Below, in pieces: positions 22,141 through 35,170 of a stretch of 64,000 bases of DNA. Numbering within the stretch: position 1 is the stretch's first letter; the number at the start of each line of letters is the position of its first letter. The DNA is taken from the NCBI RefSeq assembly GCF_036785885.1, contig NC_092320.1, forward strand, positions 16,307,557 to 16,371,556, given 5' to 3'. The DNA is from Coffea arabica (lineage: Eukaryota > Streptophyta > Magnoliopsida > Gentianales > Rubiaceae). The notes beneath the pieces were generated by a model, which did not search any database, had not been told where the DNA came from, and saw only the letters and a program-made list of their open reading frames with translations. The translations under genes and the position numbers were made by a program.

Positions 22141-24784
22141 TATTTTTTTTTTTTAAAAAATATTATTATACTTGAAATATAAATACGTTTTTTTTTAACT
22201 GCCTTCTCATTTCACATGTATCAAATCATAAAAAATATATTAATAAATATTTCAACTAATAAATCCAAACACAATAATGATTGTAAAACTCTTGCGTAGA
22301 AGAAAGTAAGATTCCTTAACCGAAGAAACAACGACAATTAAAGAAAAACTAGCAGGAAATTTCCTAGAATTTTCAAACAAAAGACATGTCTTAATTATCA
22401 TCAGGTCCACCTTCCAATATCAGTCAACACTAGCTTTGAAAAGCTTGTACCAAAGAAGAAAGCTTACTAATGCCGGCAAAATTTGGCAACTTGTAGCGGG
22501 AAGATAATAATAGCAGGCCGGACAGACATGTGGCCACTTGCAAAATTCTGAAAATTTGAGGGGCCCATTTGGCCTCTTCGACAATCATAACAAAATTCTT
22601 TTCTAGGGCCCCCCCTCTTGAATGGGCCAATTCTACATCGAGTATCCTATGATAAAACGAGGATACAGCACTGCGGCTGGGCTGTCTCCGTCACTTGTCA
22701 AGTTGGATCTCTCCCCCACCCCCAGGCCCCAGCCACCGCCCTGAGCTTTTAGAAAGAATTTGAAAGTCCTGTTCAACGCTTCTAGAAGACTATTGCAAAA
22801 TTACTTAATTCCTTGGGCCAAAACTTCAATTTGGTCCCTCAAATTTACAAGTTTTGTATTGACCTTCCAAGAATAACATAAAATCCTAAATTGGTCCTTT
22901 TAGTTGAAAAGTTTCAACTTGGTCATCCAAAATAGCGTGAAGTCTCAATTCGTGCTCTCAAAAACTAAAAGATCAGAAGAAGGATTGGATTGAGTAGTAA
23001 GATGACGGAAATTGTAAGTAGAAGATTTTGAATTCAAAACATTCTACTTATCAAAACACAAATCTAAAAGATTATCAATTTGAAGTTTGAAATTCAGAAA
23101 ACAGTTTAAACTTGATCTTCCAAACATACATATAATGGTTGGATGCATCACCTTTTAACTTTTTATCAAAGGATTCTATTGTAAAAATAAAACCTAAGCA
23201 AGGCCATCTTATTAGTCATTCTACAACAAAAAGCTTTCTTCTTTTTTCCCTTAAATGATGGTAAAGGTCCGTTCATTTGAGATTCCTAACACTTCCTTGT
23301 TCTTTAAGGGTAGTTGCAACTTGGGCACCACTTGGATATGTTAAGGTAGATTTATCATAGGCATCCAATTAAGGAGTTGATCCACACATTCATCCCAACA
23401 GCCTTGCTTGATTGCTTGCATGTGATTGATATATCACTACCAAGTTCAAGTTTCTGTTCAACTGCAATTCTTCCAGCTCAGGGAAGATTATTAATTCTTG
23501 AAGCAAACGTGTTGTGGTGATTGACACTATTGTGGTCCATGAATTATGACCCACCGTGCCTCCTTTGCAAGAAGTCACTGGGGAAATTCCCTTCCCACTA
23601 TTGTTTGATCCGTTTGATGGTAAAATTTGCCAAACAACTGTTTCTTCACGGACAACTTGCTTGTTTCTGTGTATATCACAATTTTCTCACTACTTTTGAT
23701 GGACAGTGCCAAAAGCGCGATTATTGTCGGCATACATACTCTGCTACACCTAGAAATCAAATATTGTGCCTCGTGCAGCCATCATAAATCAAATCAATTG
23801 TGATTTGAAAGATCAGGGATTTGTAATCCGCTGTTCATCATGATCATCTTCTGGCTGTTACACTACTGAATTCTTGACCGTAATTAGTTGCTAGACATCT
23901 GTGATCTTCATTCGCTCACTTCATGATCGACGGTCCTTCACCTTCAATTTCATACTCTTGAATCACTTCAACTTCATGCAAGTGCTCTCCATCTCCTTCT
24001 ACAGCCACTTTATTAGCAAGTTATTCATGTTAGTTTGGGAATTTCAAGACTGTTTTAAACCACACATAATTAGCATAAAGTCCACTAAAAAGCGCAGTTT
24101 TAGTTACATCAGGTTTTGTCAATTATGGTGAATACCATGGCAAACATAATCCAAACAAAAGACAGAGTTGGATCATGCTATGATGATACCCTGTTATGGC
24201 AAGGGAACACTTTTGAGTTAATTTCTAGACAGTGAAGGGAGTTAATTTCTTGATCTGGCCAAGCAATTAGCAGCCCATTTTGTACACTCTAAAGGCAACG
24301 CAAAGTGCTAGATCAACAGTATTTTTTCACCCAAAAAATTGAAAAGACCAACCAGGATAAAGAAGTCGAATACATGTCCATGCATGAGGGGGAAAAAAAT
24401 AAACACGAATAATAACTCAAAAGATGCATGCCCAAATAAATCCCTCCATGGTTCAAGACTCAAGACGTCAATCTTTTTCCTTCATCATCTCTCAAAGTAA
24501 AAGGAAAAGGAGCAAGAGTTTGAGGCTAGAAGCTCAACCAATATATATATATATATATATGGAGTAGGCATTCTATCTACTGTGTGGCAGGAGGTTAAAA
24601 GTTGAAATGGTTACCTCTCCAAATCATCTATGCTTTAGAAAAATGACTTTTCAAAGTAAAACTGATTCTTTATGGGAATCAGAACTTCAGAAAAGCTTCA
24701 ACTTGTCTTAGGTTAACTGAAAAGAAAAAAGACTGAAGAAGAGAGGAAAGAGAAAACTAAAGTCAAGTAGAAAATTGATGTTGG
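22141..24784. other. Long intergenic stretch
   Basis: From 22141 to 22270 is a fragment resembling the AATCCAAACAC MITE end. Near 22820-22990 are phrases of the kind 'TTGGTCC..TCCAA' in both orientations. Near 22985-23050 a degenerate tRNA-like pair (GATTGAGTAGTAAGATG; TTTTGAATTCAAAAC) may be an old SINE. On the minus strand at 23390-23578 an open frame contains FPELEELQLNRNLNL, faintly leucine-rich, not enough to call a gene. An (AT)10 microsatellite is at 24541-24560. Confidence 0.4.
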
Positions 24785-27443
24785 CTAAGGTTTATGACCA
24801 TTTATGCCATTTGTCATTGAATCACTGGTATAAATATCGAGCCCTCTTGTCCTTCCTGGTGCCCCTCCTTTGAGTGAGGACAAATCCAGCAAAAATCTGC
24901 ACGTAAGTTCCAAAAGTTAGAAATATTCATGGGACATCAAGAAGACAGGCCTACCTGTAAACCACATACATGTTTTTGGAAGCTCTTTCTCGAGTGCCAC
25001 AACTTATGAGAATCTTCTTATCAATCTTTGATACCGAATGGTCCCTTGGCAAGTCGACTAATGGCGGAGCTGCAACAGAAAGTACCCGCTTTAGATAAAT
25101 AAAATCTCTAGTTGGAACTAAAAATGAGGCACTCAAAAGAATGTACAAGACAAGGCATACATGATTCATTTATTATCTCCACAGCTTCATCAAGGTCCAA
25201 CAGTTTCTACATCAATAACAAGATAAATTGTGAGCATAAGATTTAAGAGGGGCGATGTGGAGTGAATGGCAATCTGGAGGATGAGAGCCAACCTTAAGGC
25301 TCGCATAACAAGTCTCCAGGTCATCATTCACCAACATGTGATCAAAGAGTCCTTGTGACTTGGCTTGTTCAAGCTCAGCCTTTGCATTTTGTAGTCGCTT
25401 TTGGATCTGTTGTTCAGTTTCAGTTCCCCTGTCAAAGTCAATAAACTTCATCTCAATCCAACAGATGATGTGAGGACAGCAAAATTTGAATGTCTAGGTG
25501 AGCCCACCTTGCACGAAGGCGCTTCTCAAGCTCCTCAAACGAGGGAGGACAAACAAAGATGAAAATGGCTTCAAGAGAACTAGCCCTCACGGACCTTGCC
25601 CCTTGAACATCAATATCAAGGATGCATCTCTACACAAAATCATACAAGACCATTTTCAATGTTGCAATACTGAATTTAGCCATGCACTTAATTTTGACTA
25701 CGAGATACTGGCATAATCATGATGGACTGTAATCACCTATGGATGCTTATCACATCAAACCATGACGCCATTCGTTTTTTCATCTTCTATCCAACGAATA
25801 TTGATCCCAAGGGCATATCAACTCATTAAAGCTCCAAATTTTGTAGTGATTTAGCAAAAACAGGATTTTTAACAGAAACTGAATATGAAACATTGATGAA
25901 ACAGGAATTTAACCAGTCAGGTTGTGTCAAGAATCTAACTTAAAGGTGACAACCAAAAAGTAAAGGCTCCAAAGTTGCTAACAGACATCAAAACTACATA
26001 TTGGAACCAAAGGAGGTATCGCATAGGAAAGTGCAAGTTTAGCTGATTTTGTGAAGCTATTGACTAAGGTCAGCTAAATAACCTGTAATGAATGGTATTT
26101 TATCTACCGAATGATCTGTTTGATAGTCTCTTAATATCAGATCCCATATTGGTCATAAACACCATTTTTCTCTGCTAATTTAATCAGGAAGACACAACAA
26201 GGGTTGCCAATTTACCTTTCCAGCGTCTGCAACCACCTCAACCGCTTCTATGCTGGTTCCATAGAGATTTCCATGAACTTCAGCAAACTCAAGAAACTTT
26301 CCATCTCTAATCTCTTCCGCCATGACGCTTCGTTCAGTAAAATGATAGTGGACCCCATTCTGCTCTCTCTCCCTCGGAGCACGGGTAGTATGGCTCACAG
26401 AAAACCCAAATGTTGATGGAAATTCTTTCATCAGTGCAGATATTAAGGTACCCTTACCAACTCCAGAAGGCCCACTGATAACGATTGGCTTTTTAGCATC
26501 ACCTACAACTCCTTTGCTCCATGCAACCACCTCAGTTCCAAATTCCTTTCTCTTCTCTTGGACAAAGGGTGTGTCTACCTGTTCATGGTGGATCTATAGC
26601 ATAAAAAACAGAACCATGTGCACTGACCAAACTTCAGAAAACAAATCCGTGTGCATTAATTACAGAATCTAAACTGACCATCTTAATTAAGGCTCCTTAA
26701 GATATTTTACGCCAATCGCCATTTAACTTTTATCAAACCCAGCCAAGATCCATATCTAACAGCCACGAAAATCAAAAAAACAAAAGCACCACTATTTACC
26801 AACCTCAAGGAACCAAAAGCAGTCATCTGGGCTAGAATCCCCCTTGAGAATGAAAATCCGATCCTCATTCAAAATCACAGCTGAAATCACTTCAGATGGT
26901 TTCGGTCTTGTTCCCAATACAGTGGGTGTAACCCTTGAAATATAAGCAAAATTAAATCACCCAACATCTATAATTCATAAAGTTTAAAAAAAAAAAAAAC
27001 TTTATATTTCAGAATCAAAACTCACCATCCTCCAGTACGTTTATCAGAAACCCGAACTCCAATCGTGGATTTTGATCCATGGTCAGTCCCACCAATTAAA
27101 TACTGATTTAAACCAAAAATATATATATATAAAAAAAGGAACAAAGCAATCATTCAGAATTGCCATCACCTGATTAAGTCACAAAAGAAAGTTATATTGT
27201 AGAACTGCATTAAATACATATAAGGGAGCACCATACTGTTTTATTTCCAACATTAACAACCGTATTGTGGCCTTCGGATTTCAAGTCAAATCCATTAGGA
27301 TAATCTCCAGGTAGATCATCTGCAACGAAAGCTGGAGCTCCCCCCTGAATTTTGCAGCAAGATATAGATCAGATCATGACAAACCAATCACTATAATTCT
27401 ATGCATTCCAATAAAACCAATCGAAGATCATAGAACTCACCAT
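24785..27443 (-). CDS. GK-1: Guanylate kinase, plant GK-1 type, ten coding exons
   Basis: Guanylate kinase (EC 2.7.4.8) phosphorylates GMP/dGMP to GDP/dGDP with ATP in the nucleotide salvage and GTP supply pathway. Exons in gene order: 27443-27441 (ATG only), 27344-27237, 27102-27026, 26933-26804, 26593-26216, 25629-25508, 25428-25293, 25206-25161, 25069-24955, 24896-24785. They sum to 1227 nt, all phases join, and the product is 408 residues, close to plant GK-1. Residues 2-105 form a kelch-like N-terminal extension ([23 protein letters not shown]). The kinase domain has the P-loop GPSGVGKG (147-154), the GMP-binding block [19 protein letters not shown], then [10 protein letters not shown] and a lid segment. 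A C-terminal extension ([26 protein letters not shown]) follows, as in the plant enzyme. The family member is cytosolic and no transit peptide is seen. Confidence 0.93.
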
Positions 27444-27485
27444 AGATACAAAAAGCTTTCCTCTTTTTCAACGTAATCCCTGACT

Positions 27486-28350
27486 GAAACACGAAACAAG
27501 ATTTCCAATAAATCCCTGATCCTAGATCTTACATTGCAACGAAATCTTTCAACTCAGTAGACAAGTGCTCAGATTGATATAAAAATTTAGAATGCATCCC
27601 AAGTTTCCATTTTAATGCCTTTTCCTTCTTGAAGGGTCAAAGTTCTCTCTCTCTTTTTTTTTTTGGATTGATTTCAAAATCAATGCTAAAACCCCACCTG
27701 GAAACGCCATGTGATAAAAAAGTTCATATAAAAAAAAGCCCTGATGCTAATTTATCACGTTGTTCGACACAATGTAAAATACCACAAACATAACAACAAC
27801 AAAACAATATATCAAACACATTGTGCTGCCTCATAAGGAATTACGTCCGTGTTTGTTTATGCAGAGCTGGAAGAAGGAAAATAACATAAAAAAACAACCT
27901 TAATACAGCACAGCCTAATCATAAACTCATGATTTGAGGTCAAGGGATTATCAAATACCTGCTACAAAAGGGAGGGGCAAGAAGCTAGATTTTTTCTTTT
28001 TCTTTTCTATATATGTATATATATAATCTTTTGAATGAATATAAACGGAAGTAGAGTATTTTCGAGAAAGGGTCAGTAAAGGAAACCACTTTGAGTGATG
28101 AATTCAACTTAGATAAAGATTCCCCACTCCCCAGTTGTCAAAGGAAAGCCGGCAAAAGACCAGAAACTTTGACGAGGAAGAGGAAGTTGGAAGAAACCTT
28201 AAGGAGCATGGGCTTTATTTGTAGCCTAAGCAAAGGAGGTGATGGGGAAGCGGAGCTAGAAGGCAGGGCAGGCGGGGTGGGGGCCAACGCCAACAGAAGG
28301 AAGGACTTAGGAGAGCGGTGGCTTTTTGGTCTCATTCAGTTCACGCAGTG
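27486..28350 (-). other. Leader exon and leader intron of the guanylate kinase gene
   Basis: On the minus strand a GC-richer, CT-rich segment (about 28345-28200) follows a TATA box and ends at a likely donor (CTTAAG/GTTTCTTC). The next acceptor, GTGTTTCAG, lies just before the short exon that ends in the ATG. The plus-strand 100-codon frame across this region is an antisense shadow of the leader. Confidence 0.5.
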
Positions 28351-28369
28351 GACACGACCAGGTCGGCTT

Positions 28370-28380
28370 CCTTTTTATAT
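28370..28380 (-). promoter_or_regulatory. TATA box of the guanylate kinase gene
   Basis: On the minus strand the sequence is ATATAAAAAGG, about 30 bp upstream of the CT-rich leader. Confidence 0.5.
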
Positions 28381-28549
28381 TTTCTATTCTTGAAGAAAAA
28401 ATTCCTCAAATTAGGGCAAATTTCGGCAATATATATATATATTGGTTTTAATACGGAGGCTTCCGTGAAAGTTGAGGACTTGGGGGCCTTGGGGATGTAG
28501 AATTGGAATCCTAGCCCACGAGCAAAGTAATAAATGTTATCCTTTGAGC

Positions 28550-28979
28550 TAGGGCTGCAAATGAATCGAACCGCTGGCTCTAGTCGAAATCGAGCTCGAA
28601 CTCGAGATCAAAATATTAAGTTCATTAGTTCGCGAGCTCCAGTATATATATATATATATATATTTTTTAAAATTTTTTATTTTAAGTATATATATTTTTT
28701 ATTTTTTATTTTAAGTATATATATATTTTATAGTTTTTTAATTTTAATAGTAAAATTACATATATATTCTTAATATTTTATTATTTATTAAGAAAAAAAT
28801 ATTATTTTTATTTATTTTTTAAAAATAAAATAATTTTTTTTTATTTTTTTCAAGCTTGAGCTTGAAATTGTCAGCTCGTCGAGCTCGAGCTTGAGTTTGA
28901 GTTCAATGAAATTATGTCGAGACTCGACTCGATTAGACCAAAACTTGACTCGACTCGACTCGACTCGTTTGCAGCCCTA
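28550..28979. mobile_element. hAT-like MITE with TAGGGCTGCAAA ends, 430 bp
   Basis: Begins TAGGGCTGCAAATGAATCG and ends CGTTTGCAGCCCTA, near-perfect inverted ends of the common plant hAT MITE type. Subterminal GAGCTCGAACTCGAG and repeated CGACTCGACTC words surround an extremely AT-rich core. No convincing 8-bp target duplication remains (CTTTGAGC versus GTCTAAAC). Confidence 0.8.
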
Positions 28980-30035
28980 GTCTAAACCACTCATTCTATA
29001 GATGGTTTACAAATGAATTTTGTTTGATTTCTCAATTTACCCGCAAAAAAAATTCCAATGTATGTGCAGAATTCTAGTATTAAGTTAGATAATAAATTCA
29101 ATTTTCCATCTCTTTTCATTTTTCAGTTAATTACCTACTTATTTTAATCTATGCTAACTCTTTTTTTTTTTTGACATGTGATGCATACTTATCCTTTTTT
29201 TTTTAATGTAATCGACAATAATCCTAAATCAGGTACATGTTAAAACTAAAGTATATATAAAAATTGTCCGTAATAACAAAGTTTCAAAGTATGCTTATAT
29301 AAGCATTAAAATATTTTCACTTAGAAAAAAAAAAAAAAAAAGAGATGAGCATTACTACATCGTAAGTATTTTCGGAGAATGTAAAAGCGGCATTAATAAA
29401 AGAGAACAGTGTTACTCCTACATAATAAGTATTTATCGTTAATGATATTTAACTGGAGGATAAGAAAGTTAAGAATGTAGCAAAAGAAGTAAATTGGCCA
29501 AAAAATAAATAATGCCAAGTTTGATAATTTAATTTTAATTCAACACTTATATTTTGTGGGTTTAAAGCGTAATATGTTCAAATGTGTTTGCTAACAAAAA
29601 AAAAAATATATTATATTAATTAATTAATTGGTTCGTAATTGTTTAGGCAAAATTATTCAGAACAATAAGAAATAAGTGAATAATTCAATAACTTAATACA
29701 AAATAAGGCTTGTACAAATATTTTTATTCACAGAGATTACACTAGTTATGTTGAATATATAAGTCAAACTTCAAGAATATCCCTGTACTTGCCATGGACA
29801 GGACAATTGACAAATAGTAAAGTTGGCTAACCTCCTCCGGACAGAATCCCTAACTTGTTCAAAAGTCCTTTTATTCGTCAGTATCTATACAGAATTTTCA
29901 AATGATGCGGATCCAAATTGTAAATCGAACAGAATTTTGCACTTTACTTTTCGTTGTGGTAGATGCTGGCCATTTGACAAATTGATGAGTTTTGTGGCAA
30001 ATTCAGAAATTAGAAGCTTCTAACGTCAAATTTGG
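28980..30035. other. Intergenic, nothing recognised
   Basis: AT-rich with A and T runs. The 66-codon plus-strand frame at 29823 has no family resemblance. Confidence 0.45.
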
Positions 30036-30181
30036 CATTGTTTAGATTGCAGTTTTCTAGAAGAATAAATATTTATTTTACACATTTATCATCTGCCTTT
30101 TAATTTCATATACATCGCATCTTAAAAAGTGTTACAGTAATTTTTTTTTTAATTTACAAAACACTCTTAACATAACCAAAG
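30036..30181. repeat. MITE-like sequence (GTTTAGATTGC family)
   Basis: Starts CATTGTTTAGATTGCAG and includes the family interior (CATATACATCGCATC, GTTACAGTAATTTTTT). The right end is decayed (CATAACCAAAGG). Confidence 0.4.
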
Positions 30182-30254
30182 GTTTTTGCGCTTTAGTTCT
30201 ACTATTCTAGTTCAATAGTTATTCTTTTTTTTTTTTTTTTTGAGAAAATGACAT

Positions 30255-30380
30255 GTTTCATCATTCACATTTCGTAAAAATATTCTTTTCGTCCCTCACT
30301 TTTAAAATAAAGCAAATTCATCCCTAACTTTTAAAAGTGAGGAACGAAAAGAATATTTTGTGAAATGTGAATGATGAAAC
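30255..30380. repeat. Snap-back hairpin, about 50-bp arms
   Basis: The left arm 30255-30304 (starting GTTTCATCATTCACATTT) is the reverse complement of the right arm 30332-30380 (ending AAATGTGAATGATGAAAC) with about three differences. The loop is 27 bp. It is either a very small MITE or the core of a longer one. Such a transcript would fold into a long stem. Confidence 0.75.
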
Positions 30381-32441
30381 CAATCATTTTAAAAGGTGTT
30401 ACAATAATTGTTCATTTTATATTTTTTGAGCTTCGTGCAAGTATTGAGATCTACATTTTATTTTGGAATCTCAATTATTTGCATTTCAACATTTTCTTTA
30501 GGTTTTGGACAGACGCAATTAATACGTTTACCCTTCAATGCAAGGGAAGTTTCTTCGTGGGAACTTTCAGAATTTGTGGCTTCTTGGTTGACTAGTAGAC
30601 TACAATTAATCTGTGGTTCTAGAAGCAATTTATTGTAGCACTGATTTTGACGTAAATTTTCACAAGAATTTTGATGTAACACTCTTTTTTTTTTGGGTAA
30701 TAAAAAAGTTTGGGTGTATTTTGTCTCTCTATACATTTAATACACATGATATAATATAGTATTTAATAATCCAATAACGTGCATGGACTAGATTTATTGC
30801 ACATGGTACGAACAAAGAATTATTTCGCTATCCATTGAAATTTACCGCTTGGGTCGGGCTTTGTCCTCTGTGTTAAATTCAAAGTCTATTTTATCTTTAT
30901 TTATGATAATGAAATATACTCCAAATATACAGGTTATACTTGGGTTATCAGTAAATAAAACCTACATCTCAACATTTGAACTTGATTTTGGATTTTAATC
31001 CGTTCCATGTAAGTTAAAAAAATAAATAAAATGGTACTTCCAAAATCACTCACATTGAGGAAACTGCTTCCTTGAGTCCTTTACCCATTTTCATTGGGAT
31101 AATTTAATTTCAGAAACCTCCTCCCCTGAGGTTGCTGATAGTTCATTTGGCGCTCTTAAATTTAAAAAAAAAATCTTAATTGTCTCCCTCGTCTTGGGGC
31201 TTTTGTATCATGTACAGCTCATTTTAAAATATAATATTAACAAATTCATTTTGGAACAGTAAATATAATCTCATTCTAAAGTTGACTTTTTATTGTCTTA
31301 CTTTTTATTACAAAATGGCGAGTATTATTAATAACAAGTAAAACATAAAAACAAAAGGTATGAAACTTCATTGTAGTAGTTTCTTTACTATAAAGTGTTT
31401 TGAGTTAATTTAAGATGTTTTATAAATCTTTTACATGTTTTGAATTTTCTGATTTTTCCAAATTGAAGGCTTGAAAAATAAAAAGATATAACATGCTAAA
31501 AATTATATATAAACTTGTTTGATTGATTTTAAGCTGGTGTAAAAATATATTCTCATGGCTGTAAATTATTGGAAGTTATTTTTAAGAGATTGTAAATTAT
31601 TCATAATTTTAAGTAATTTAACATTTCTTGTTCAAACCAATGACACAAAAACTATTAAAGAGTTTTTTTTTTATCTTGTTATCAATTTTTTAATTTTCAT
31701 TATAGAACTACATTGATCAATTGACAAAAATAAAGATATAAATTTGGTGCATTATGATAATTAAGAAATCACACGAAAAGGGCAAATTTGAAATGAAATT
31801 GTACTCTTTCTTTTAAAATGAGTGCCACATGAAATTGTCAGAAATTTTAGGGGTGGTTCTAAAATTATCCATTTTTCATTATCTAAAATGATATCTCTAC
31901 TTTATTATTATTTTTTAAAACAGTATTAGTTGATCCTATAGTGTCCCATGAAGGAAAAGGACGTAATTTCCCCTTGTAAATTTCTATGTAACTGTAAATT
32001 GTACCATATTTATTTCTATTTAGTTGTACAAAACATCCAAAGTCAGTTATTTATGAAAATTAACATGATCTGAGAGGGGGTAAATTTAGTTTTAATTTTC
32101 ATAATTTATATGACCATTGGCTATTGAGCATAAAAAATCTAGAGGTGATCCATTGGAAAAAAGCCTTTTCACATTGATGTGATTTTAATCCTCATATACC
32201 TAAAACCTACTATTCTTCTTTGCTCATTCAAAAATCACGGAATTGAAAAATGAAGATGCATTTCCAACCGTCCCCATTCTCACTGCCCTTTTCCTTGAAT
32301 TGATTATTAAGAACTGACACTAACAATTTAAGTCAAAATGGCTTAAAAATGAAAAACAAAGTATAAGGCAGAAAAGTTTATTTAAAAAAATTATGCCGAA
32401 AAGAAAATGAAGAGAATTAAATCAGACTTTCTTATTTTAGT
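30381..32441. other. Intergenic, nothing recognised
   Basis: AT-rich DNA with worn repeat phrases of the 'TCCTTTTAC..CCTCC..GAGG' kind near 31060-31200. No gene or intact element recognised. Confidence 0.4.
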
Positions 32442-33034
32442 TGTTGCCAATTTGATATGTGGCCGGTTTCTAGTTTCCCGTTTGCAGTTGCATATCATTG
32501 TCAGTTTCCTAAAGTTCTAGGACGGTTAAATACAAGTCGAGTCCGGAAGCGCGTGATTCGTCTATTTCCTTATTGGAGGATAGAGTTGTCAGTGGTCGAA
32601 TCCATGATTGTTTTGTGTCCTTTAGTCGGTTCGGATTAACCTTTGGCTATTAGGATTTAAGAAAGTTATGAGTGTATAGATGTGAATAATGCTATTACAT
32701 TAACAGATGAAGAGTTGAGTTGAGTTTTAAAAAATTAAGTTGTGGAAAAGCCTCTAAAAATTATTATGTGTGAGTCATCGTAAACGAAAAAGTTATGACT
32801 TCATGTTGTTATTGTTAATATTTGAATTAATTAAATTATTGAATATTTGTTGTACTTTTATTCTCCCTCTCTTCCCATATATTTGTATACGCTTAAATAG
32901 TTTCCGGTGTGCGTGCTTTTTTGGTACTAAGTGGTATCAAAATTCTGGGCTTTGATCCTAGAGTTTGTTCATAAAATTAGGACACAAAATTGATCCTAAT
33001 TGAGTAGATATTACAAAAATTAAAATATGGATCC

Positions 33035-33350
33035 ATATTATTTATAACATTGTGCCATTTTTATATTCGATAGTAAAAACGAATTTAAGATTTGGAGTTG
33101 GATGATGAAGACATTTTTTCAAGCTCTTAGAGTTGAGGATATTGTTCAAACATAGTTCAATAAACCCGTAGAAGGCGCCAAACTATCAGACAATGCAGTT
33201 AAAGACTTAGAGAGGAATAGACAATTGGATTGTAAGGCATTTCACTGTTTAGTATCAAAGTCCATTTGCATGTATTCAAAAAATTCATGCATGCTAAAAC
33301 TGTAAGAGAGGTTTGGATAACTTCGGTGAATTCTATTTGTGGTCATGATA
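33035..33350 (+). pseudogene. Copia-type gag remnant
   Basis: Read across frames, the region resembles the start of plant Copia gag (DUF4219/UBN2 type): an F-D-S-K-N-E-F-K-I-W-S-W-M-M-K-T pattern near 33065-33110, then RVEDIVQT and later LDCKAFHCLVSKSI. Stops interrupt it and no zinc knuckle follows. It supports Copia rather than Gypsy ancestry. Confidence 0.5.
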
Positions 33351-34155
33351 AAGAATAAATTTACAACAAAAAAAGAAGAATAAGAATTTTCGGATGAGGC
33401 AAAGAGAGAAGAAATTGTAGAAAATGTGGGCGCACTTGAAAATAAAGAAATTGTAGTTCAAAAAAGAAAATTCACAAGTGGTTGAGAAGGAAAGCAAAAT
33501 CATTAGTGAAATTGATGATGTGACTAAAGATCATGATGGGGTAAAAATCCATTATTTTGTTGGAGTTGATAAATTATTTGAAGAAATCAAATAGTTGGTT
33601 TTGATAAGAATAATTGTGGAGTGGACAATTTAATTGAAAATTGTGATAGTATTAAAGTTGATGTATCGTCAGTATGAATCAAATAAAGCAAGATTATGGC
33701 AAAAATTTTTTTAAAAAAAATGTAAATGGGAGGGCTCGAACCATGGATTTCTCATTTATACTCCATCCCTTGAATCACCCAACTCATCCTTTTCCCCTTT
33801 ATTGTAGTGGAGTTGATTATTTTGGTAGTAGATATTATGATTTTTTTGGTATTGGAATATTTTCTTGGTGATGTGGCTGAATTAAATTATCGAGTATCGA
33901 ATAAAGAGTGGGTGAACATGTTTGAATATTTTGAAAGATGTGATCAAGTTAAGAAATTATTTAAAAAGTACATGTTTCATTCACTATCACACATGAAGAT
34001 GAAATTAAAAATTAATTGTAAGTTGGAGTTTCACGTTATCTACACAGTGACAGATTTATTCATGAAAATTCAAACTCGAGATGGCATTAAAAGTGATCAT
34101 AACGGTGAGTTTAATTTGAGGGAAACAATGAAGGAAATTAAACCACACTTTCTTA

Positions 34156-34784
34156 GGTTCTGTTTGATAAAACTGAATCTGAATTTTGAAATATAAATAA
34201 TGAATATTTTAAGTACTAAAAAGATATATATAAATACTTGAATTTTTATACTAAACCTATTTATACTGTTTGATAAATATTTATAACTGAATGCTTAATA
34301 AGTTTAAATTGATAATTTTGCCCTTATATTTTTTCATTCAAAAAAGAAATAGAACCTATGATTTAATTAGCTTAAAATTGTTAAGTATGAAAATGACAAT
34401 ATTTATTTTTAAATCAAATTAATATAAAAGATGATATATATTTTATGAGGATTATGGAGAAGAAGTGAAAGTCATTAAAAAGGAAGAAAAGGTAAACCGA
34501 AAACCGTTAGGTAGAAAATATCATATTGTTTAATTAGATAAGAATTTTGAATATAATTAACAAACAAGAATAGATTTGATAGACAAGATAAGATAGTTGA
34601 AATAGTTCTATTGATTATTATCAGAATTAAGCATTCAATTAGGATTTTTGTGCTGAAAAAAATACACACAAGTTCAGCACTGTTTAACAAATTCAGCAGC
34701 AGATAGATTTCAATTTATCAAACACTCATCTGAATGTCTGAAAAAGTTCAGATTCAACATTTTTTTATGTTATCAAACAGACCC
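34156..34784. mobile_element. PIF/Harbinger (Tourist-like) MITE, 629 bp
   Basis: The left end GGTTCTGTTTGATAAAACTG is matched by the right end read inward, GGGTCTGTTTGATAACAT. TTA flanks both sides (34153-34155 and 34785-34787), the 3-bp target duplication typical of Harbinger/Tourist elements. Removing it rejoins sequence similar to that upstream of the 5' LTR. No transposase. Confidence 0.78.
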
Positions 34785-35170
34785 TTAGTTTAGTTATTTC
34801 CAAATTGATATGTGGCCGGTTTCTAGTTTGCAGCCGGCAGTTGCCTGTTATTGTTAGTTTCCTAAAGTTCTAAGCGGTTAGATACAAGTCCAGTCCGAAA
34901 CCGCGTGATTAGTCTACTTCCTTATTGCAGAGTTGTTAGTGGTCGAATCCATGATTGATTTGTATTCTTTAGTTGGTTCGGATTAGCCTTTAGTTATTAA
35001 GAAAGTTGTGAGTCTATAAATATATCTATAAATACTTTAAAAGTTGAATTTTGTAGAGTTTGAGTTGAATCTTGGAGAGTTGAGTTGAATCTTGAAAAGC
35101 TAAATTAAGAGAAAACATCTAAAAATTATTATTTGTGAGTTATTGTAAGCGAAAGATCACGGCTTGATAT

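Noticed and set aside
23390..23578. Leucine-rich-repeat-like frame (FPELEELQLNRNLNL)
   Set aside because: Only one repeat-like phrase; no neighbouring repeats or nucleotide-binding domain, so a resistance-gene remnant cannot be supported.
28091..28393. 100-codon plus-strand frame
   Set aside because: Antisense to the leader and TATA region of the guanylate kinase gene; no family resemblance.
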